DNA from: Anaerolineales bacterium
Lineage (GTDB): Bacteria > Chloroflexota > Anaerolineae > 4572-78 > J111
DNA: 64,000 nt
Assembly: GCA_020634935.1 (NCBI GenBank)
Contig: JACKAT010000004.1
Span: 124,001-188,000 of the forward strand
Direction: 5' to 3'
Position numbers and translations under genes: made by a program
The notes under the pieces: model-generated
Told to the model about the DNA's origin: nothing
Databases searched by the model: none
What the model saw: only the letters and a program-made list of their open reading frames with translations
Part shown: positions 60,955 to 64,000 of the stretch, piece by piece
Position numbering within the stretch: the stretch's first letter is position 1
How the letters are laid out: the number at the start of each line of letters is the position of its first letter

Positions 60955-61461
60955 CTATTCTTTAGAACTGACCTCAACCCGATTCTGAGCCTCCACTGAG
61001 GCATCGGCCAAATCGGACTGCGTTGACCGCACATGCCGCAACCCATTGCGAACTGTAGTGAGCGTTTTCATTAACTGCTCTTCCAACTCGCTAAGCTGAT
61101 CGATAATATACTCATCCGTGTCACTGAGAATCTCTTCGGCTTGACGATGGGCATCTTCTTCAATTTCTTGAGCGCGTTCTTTAGCAAATACAATTAACTC
61201 ATGCTCATCGGTCATTGATTTGGCTTTTTCACGGGCCATATCAATCAACCGATTCGCTTCTTCTTGAGCCTGGAGCATTAATCGTTCGCGTTCAGCTTCC
61301 GTTCGTTTGGCTAGTTTGACTTCTTCAGGAATGGTCACCCGCATTTGATCAATAATATCCAAAAACGCGTCTTCCTGAATGACCACGTTTGAGGTAAACG
61401 GCAGATGAAAGCTTTCGGTTATCAATGTTTCAAGCCGGTCGATCAGGTGAAGAATATCCAT
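60955..61461 (-). CDS. Coiled-coil protein, DivIVA-like or ATP-synthase-b-like
   Basis: A protein of 168 residues from the ATG at 61461, which has AAGGTGG 6 bp upstream; an upstream GTG adds only three residues. The N-terminus (MDILHLIDRLETLI) and the following short link are like small DivIVA-type proteins of this gene neighbourhood. Residues about 45-150 form one long Glu/Arg/Ala-rich coiled coil. It could be a scaffold at the membrane or cell pole; the function is not established. It lies between coaD and the DUF177 gene. Confidence 0.75.
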   Translation of the reverse strand: MDILHLIDRLETLITESFHLPFTSNVVIQEDAFLDIIDQMRVTIPEEVKLAKRTEAERERLMLQAQEEANRLIDMAREKAKSMTDEHELIVFAKERAQEIEEDAHRQAEEILSDTDEYIIDQLSELEEQLMKTLTTVRNGLRHVRSTQSDLADASVEAQNRVEVSSKE

Positions 61462-61524
61462 AACGCCCACCTTAAATTTAGAAATCAGACTTACAAGTAA
61501 TGCGCCCTGACTTATTCAAGTCAT

Positions 61525-62004
61525 TTAACCCGCAAACTTTTTGTGCAGGGCTGCCACCACTATCGGCGGCGCAAGATGATCGATTTTACCGTCATTCACG
61601 GCTATCTCTTTAAGCAAACTTGAGCTTAAAAAGGAATTTTTTTGACTGGCCAGCAGACAGACTGTTTCGATGTCAGGTACCAGCCCTTGATTGGCCTGGG
61701 CCAACTGGAGTTCCCACTCAAAATCAGATAGAGTCCGCAACCCCCGGACAATGTAGTTGATATTTCTTTCTTTGGCAAAATCAACGGTTAAGCCGCCGTA
61801 GCGGTCAACCTGCACATTCGCTAAATGCGCAAGAGCTTGCCGGGTCATCTCCAGCCGATCTTCAATTGAAAAAAGCCAGTTTTTGAGCGGTTTGTCGTAA
61901 ACCCCAACTACTAAACGGGTAAAAAGCTGCGCTGCCCGCTCAGCGATTTCGACGTGCCCATTTGTAATGGGATCAAAGGTTGCCGGATAAATTGCCTCAG
62001 TCAT
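61525..62004 (-). CDS. coaD: Phosphopantetheine adenylyltransferase
   Basis: A protein of 159 residues, full length. YPATFDPITNGHVEI holds the T/HxGH nucleotide motif, YIVRGLRTLSDFEWE the phosphate loop, and SSSLLKEIA the second nucleotide motif. It makes dephospho-CoA from phosphopantetheine and ATP. The ATG overlaps the recG stop by one base (TAATG), so the two are translationally coupled. Confidence 0.97.
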   Translation of the reverse strand: MTEAIYPATFDPITNGHVEIAERAAQLFTRLVVGVYDKPLKNWLFSIEDRLEMTRQALAHLANVQVDRYGGLTVDFAKERNINYIVRGLRTLSDFEWELQLAQANQGLVPDIETVCLLASQKNSFLSSSLLKEIAVNDGKIDHLAPPIVVAALHKKFAG

Positions 62005-64000
62005 TAGCTTAAATCGCTCTTGTTATTCCAAAAATTTTCAACTTGTCGAGCCAGCAGCCGGTGTTGAGGCTGCTCCAATTTTTCATCTTGCTTGAAAATA
62101 ATTTGAGCTTCCTGTCGAGCCAGTTCCAAAAGTTTAACGTCGGTCAGTTGGACCAGTTTCAGATCAGGCAACCCGCTCTGGCGTGTTCCGAAAAATTCAC
62201 CTGGCCCCCGCATCTTCAAATCGGCCTCGGCCAGTTCAAAGCCATTAGTTGTACCTTCTACGGTCTGCAGCCGCTCCTTGACTTCAGGGGTTACGTTATC
62301 GGCCAGGAGCAGGCAGAAACTATCGTGTTGGCCGCGTCCGACTCGGCCTCTAAATTGATGCAGTTGAGCCAGGCCAAAACGATTGGCTCCTTCCACCAAC
62401 ATCACCGACGCATTCGGCACATCGATCCCCACTTCCACTACAGAGGTCGAAACCAAAATGTGCGATTTTAGATCCTTAAATTGCTTCATGACCTTTTCTT
62501 TATCGGCCCCCTTCATCCGGCCATGCAGCAGGCCCAATTTGAGCCGAGGGAAAACCTGTTTTTGCAGGCGGTCATGCTCTTCAATAGCCGATTTGGCCTC
62601 GGTTTTTTCAGATTCCTCAACCAGAGGACAGATGATAAAAGCCTGCCGACCTTTTTCAATTTGCGAGCGGATAAAGCTGTAAGCTCGCTCCCGTTCCTGA
62701 GGAGTCAGCCAACGAGTTTTGATCGGCTGCCGGCCAGGGGGCATTTCATCGATAATTGACAAATCAAGGTCGCCGTACAGCGTCAACGCCAGCGTTCGTG
62801 GAATAGGCGTAGCGGTCATGACCAGCAGGTGGGGATTAAACCCCTTATCGCGCAGGGCGCTGCGCTGCTCAACGCCAAAGCGATGCTGCTCATCGATAAT
62901 GGCTAACCGTAAATTTTTAAACGCCACATTGCTCTGGATAATCGCGTGTGTCCCCACCAGAATATCAATCTGCCCTTGAGCCAGTTGGGCCAAGACTTCG
63001 TTGCGTTGCGCCCCGGTTACACTGCCGGTTAGCAATTGAATGTTAATCGACCGGCCTAGCACCTGGCCGATCGGTTCCAACAGCTGCCCCATGCCTTTAT
63101 AATGCTGTTCGGCCAAAATTTCCGTAGGCGCCAGAATGGCCGCTTGCCCGCCATCCAGTACCGCCAAAATCATGGTCACCAGTGCTACCACGGTTTTACC
63201 AGACCCCACATCACCTTGCAGCAACCGGCTCATCGGCACGCTCAATTGCAAATCGGCGATGATCTCATCGATGGTTCGCTTCTGAGCGCCGGTCAACGAG
63301 AACGGGAGCGTTTCGAGAATACGGGTTACAGTTTCCGGCTCAATGGCGATCGGTTGGGTCTCTTGTGTTCGCCATTCGATCCGCTGGCGCAGGACCCCCA
63401 GTTGAATCATCAACAGTTCATCAAAGGCCAAGCGGCGTCGAGCCGCTTCCAAGGTTTCCCAATCGTCGGGAAAGTGGATCTGGCGGACGGCCTCCTCCAG
63501 GGATAGCATTTCCAACCGGCTGCGTGACTCATCCGGCAGGTAATCCGGCAGCCGCCGGCTCCAGTAATTGACCGCATCACGAATCTGTTTACGCAGCCAC
63601 TTTGAAGTAATCCCCTGGGTTAAGGGATAAACCGGCACCAACCGCCCGGTATGGACCAAATCTTTATCCAGTTCTTCCCATTCCGGTGATTGGAACGTCA
63701 GCCGGCCCAGATACTGCTCTACCCGACCACTAAGCACCAATTCCAGGCCCGGCTTGAACGTTTTTTCCAGCCAAGGTTGGTTAAACCATGTCGCTTCGAT
63801 CGTCGCCGTGCCGTCAGTCAAAATAGACGTGATCATCGAGCGATTATTACGCGTCTGCCGCTTACGTGTTTCCCACACCTGCCCGATAATCGTTACATCT
63901 TCATTGTATTGCAGTTGGTTGATCGGCTTCAACGCCCGATAATCGTCATATCGGCGCGGGTAATGTTTCAAAAAATCTTCAATGCACACGATACCCAGAT
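62004..64000 (-). CDS. recG: ATP-dependent DNA helicase RecG, 3' part (5' end outside window)
   Basis: The frame remains open to the window edge (LGIVCIEDFLKHYPRRYDD, the start of the wedge domain), so the N-terminus is cut off. About 665 residues are visible: OB-fold wedge (15-150), helicase core with Walker A GDVGSGKT, DEQH in IIDEQHRFG, motif III TATPIPRT, motif V STSVVEVGIDVP and VI HQFRGRVGRG, and the C-terminal lock. RecG remodels stalled replication forks and Holliday junctions. It is coupled to coaD. Confidence 0.98.
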   Translation of the reverse strand, partial: LGIVCIEDFLKHYPRRYDDYRALKPINQLQYNEDVTIIGQVWETRKRQTRNNRSMITSILTDGTATIEATWFNQPWLEKTFKPGLELVLSGRVEQYLGRLTFQSPEWEELDKDLVHTGRLVPVYPLTQGITSKWLRKQIRDAVNYWSRRLPDYLPDESRSRLEMLSLEEAVRQIHFPDDWETLEAARRRLAFDELLMIQLGVLRQRIEWRTQETQPIAIEPETVTRILETLPFSLTGAQKRTIDEIIADLQLSVPMSRLLQGDVGSGKTVVALVTMILAVLDGGQAAILAPTEILAEQHYKGMGQLLEPIGQVLGRSINIQLLTGSVTGAQRNEVLAQLAQGQIDILVGTHAIIQSNVAFKNLRLAIIDEQHRFGVEQRSALRDKGFNPHLLVMTATPIPRTLALTLYGDLDLSIIDEMPPGRQPIKTRWLTPQERERAYSFIRSQIEKGRQAFIICPLVEESEKTEAKSAIEEHDRLQKQVFPRLKLGLLHGRMKGADKEKVMKQFKDLKSHILVSTSVVEVGIDVPNASVMLVEGANRFGLAQLHQFRGRVGRGQHDSFCLLLADNVTPEVKERLQTVEGTTNGFELAEADLKMRGPGEFFGTRQSGLPDLKLVQLTDVKLLELARQEAQIIFKQDEKLEQPQHRLLARQVENFWNNKSDLS

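Overview
The window looks like a piece of a Chloroflexota chromosome, probably an Anaerolineae-like lineage. That placement is an inference from gene content: eukaryote-type Ser/Thr kinases (one with FHA, one with an AAA/TPR tail), CofC of the F420 pathway, a DUF4139 protein, a [NiFe] uptake hydrogenase with a c-type lipoprotein, a corrinoid protein, a RamB-like regulator beside isocitrate lyase, and a recG-coaD-DUF177-rpmF-fabD-fabG-nusB gene order. There is no 16S rRNA or other marker to settle it. I found no tRNA, rRNA or CRISPR array.

Layout. 1-6.3 kb: end of a sensor kinase, cofC, a phosphodiesterase lipoprotein, a kinase-FHA protein and a polytopic glycosyltransferase-like protein. 6.4-6.9 kb: a hicBA toxin-antitoxin pair with its promoter. 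7.0-11.2 kb: a minus-strand hydrogenase operon hyaA-hyaB-hyaC-cytochrome c with a terminator-like hairpin in its leader. 11.8-23.5 kb: DUF4139 protein, flavoprotein, DtxR-type regulator, aminotransferase, malQ, a 1105-residue kinase/ATPase/TPR protein and eno. 23.5-25.3 kb: repeats and acylphosphatase. 25.3-35.4 kb: oxidoreductase, Mur-ligase/FolC-like enzyme, acyltransferase, a glycine-betaine ABC transporter with a double-length permease, and a LysM protein. 35.4-37.0 kb: a repeat-filled stretch. 37.0-41.4 kb: a compositionally distinct cassette consisting of a broken subtilase, a cytosolic HExxH peptidase translationally coupled to a caspase-like protein, and a serine alpha/beta hydrolase. 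41.8-43.1 kb: two MITE copies around a corrinoid protein gene. 43.2-55.8 kb: RIO kinase, small proteins, isocitrate lyase with a divergent RamB-like regulator, a hybrid sensor kinase, a trans-3-hydroxyproline dehydratase-like enzyme and a zinc dehydrogenase. 55.9-64 kb: tatBC, nusB, fabG, fabD, rpmF, DUF177, a coiled-coil protein, coaD and the 3' part of recG.

How genes fit together. The hydrogenase small subunit carries a Tat signal, and tatBC lie in the same window. The hydrogenase can pass electrons to its b-type cytochrome and perhaps to the c-type lipoprotein encoded last in the operon. The ABC transporter parts (ATPase with CBS region, fused permease, binding lipoprotein) form one osmoprotectant uptake system, although the binding protein faces the other way. 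aceA and the RamB-like regulator form a divergent acetate/fatty-acid control unit.

The most interesting region is the 37-41.4 kb protease/hydrolase cassette, a candidate defence or programmed-death system. It sits next to two tandem arrays and several non-autonomous mobile elements, at least three of which have readable 8-bp target duplications.
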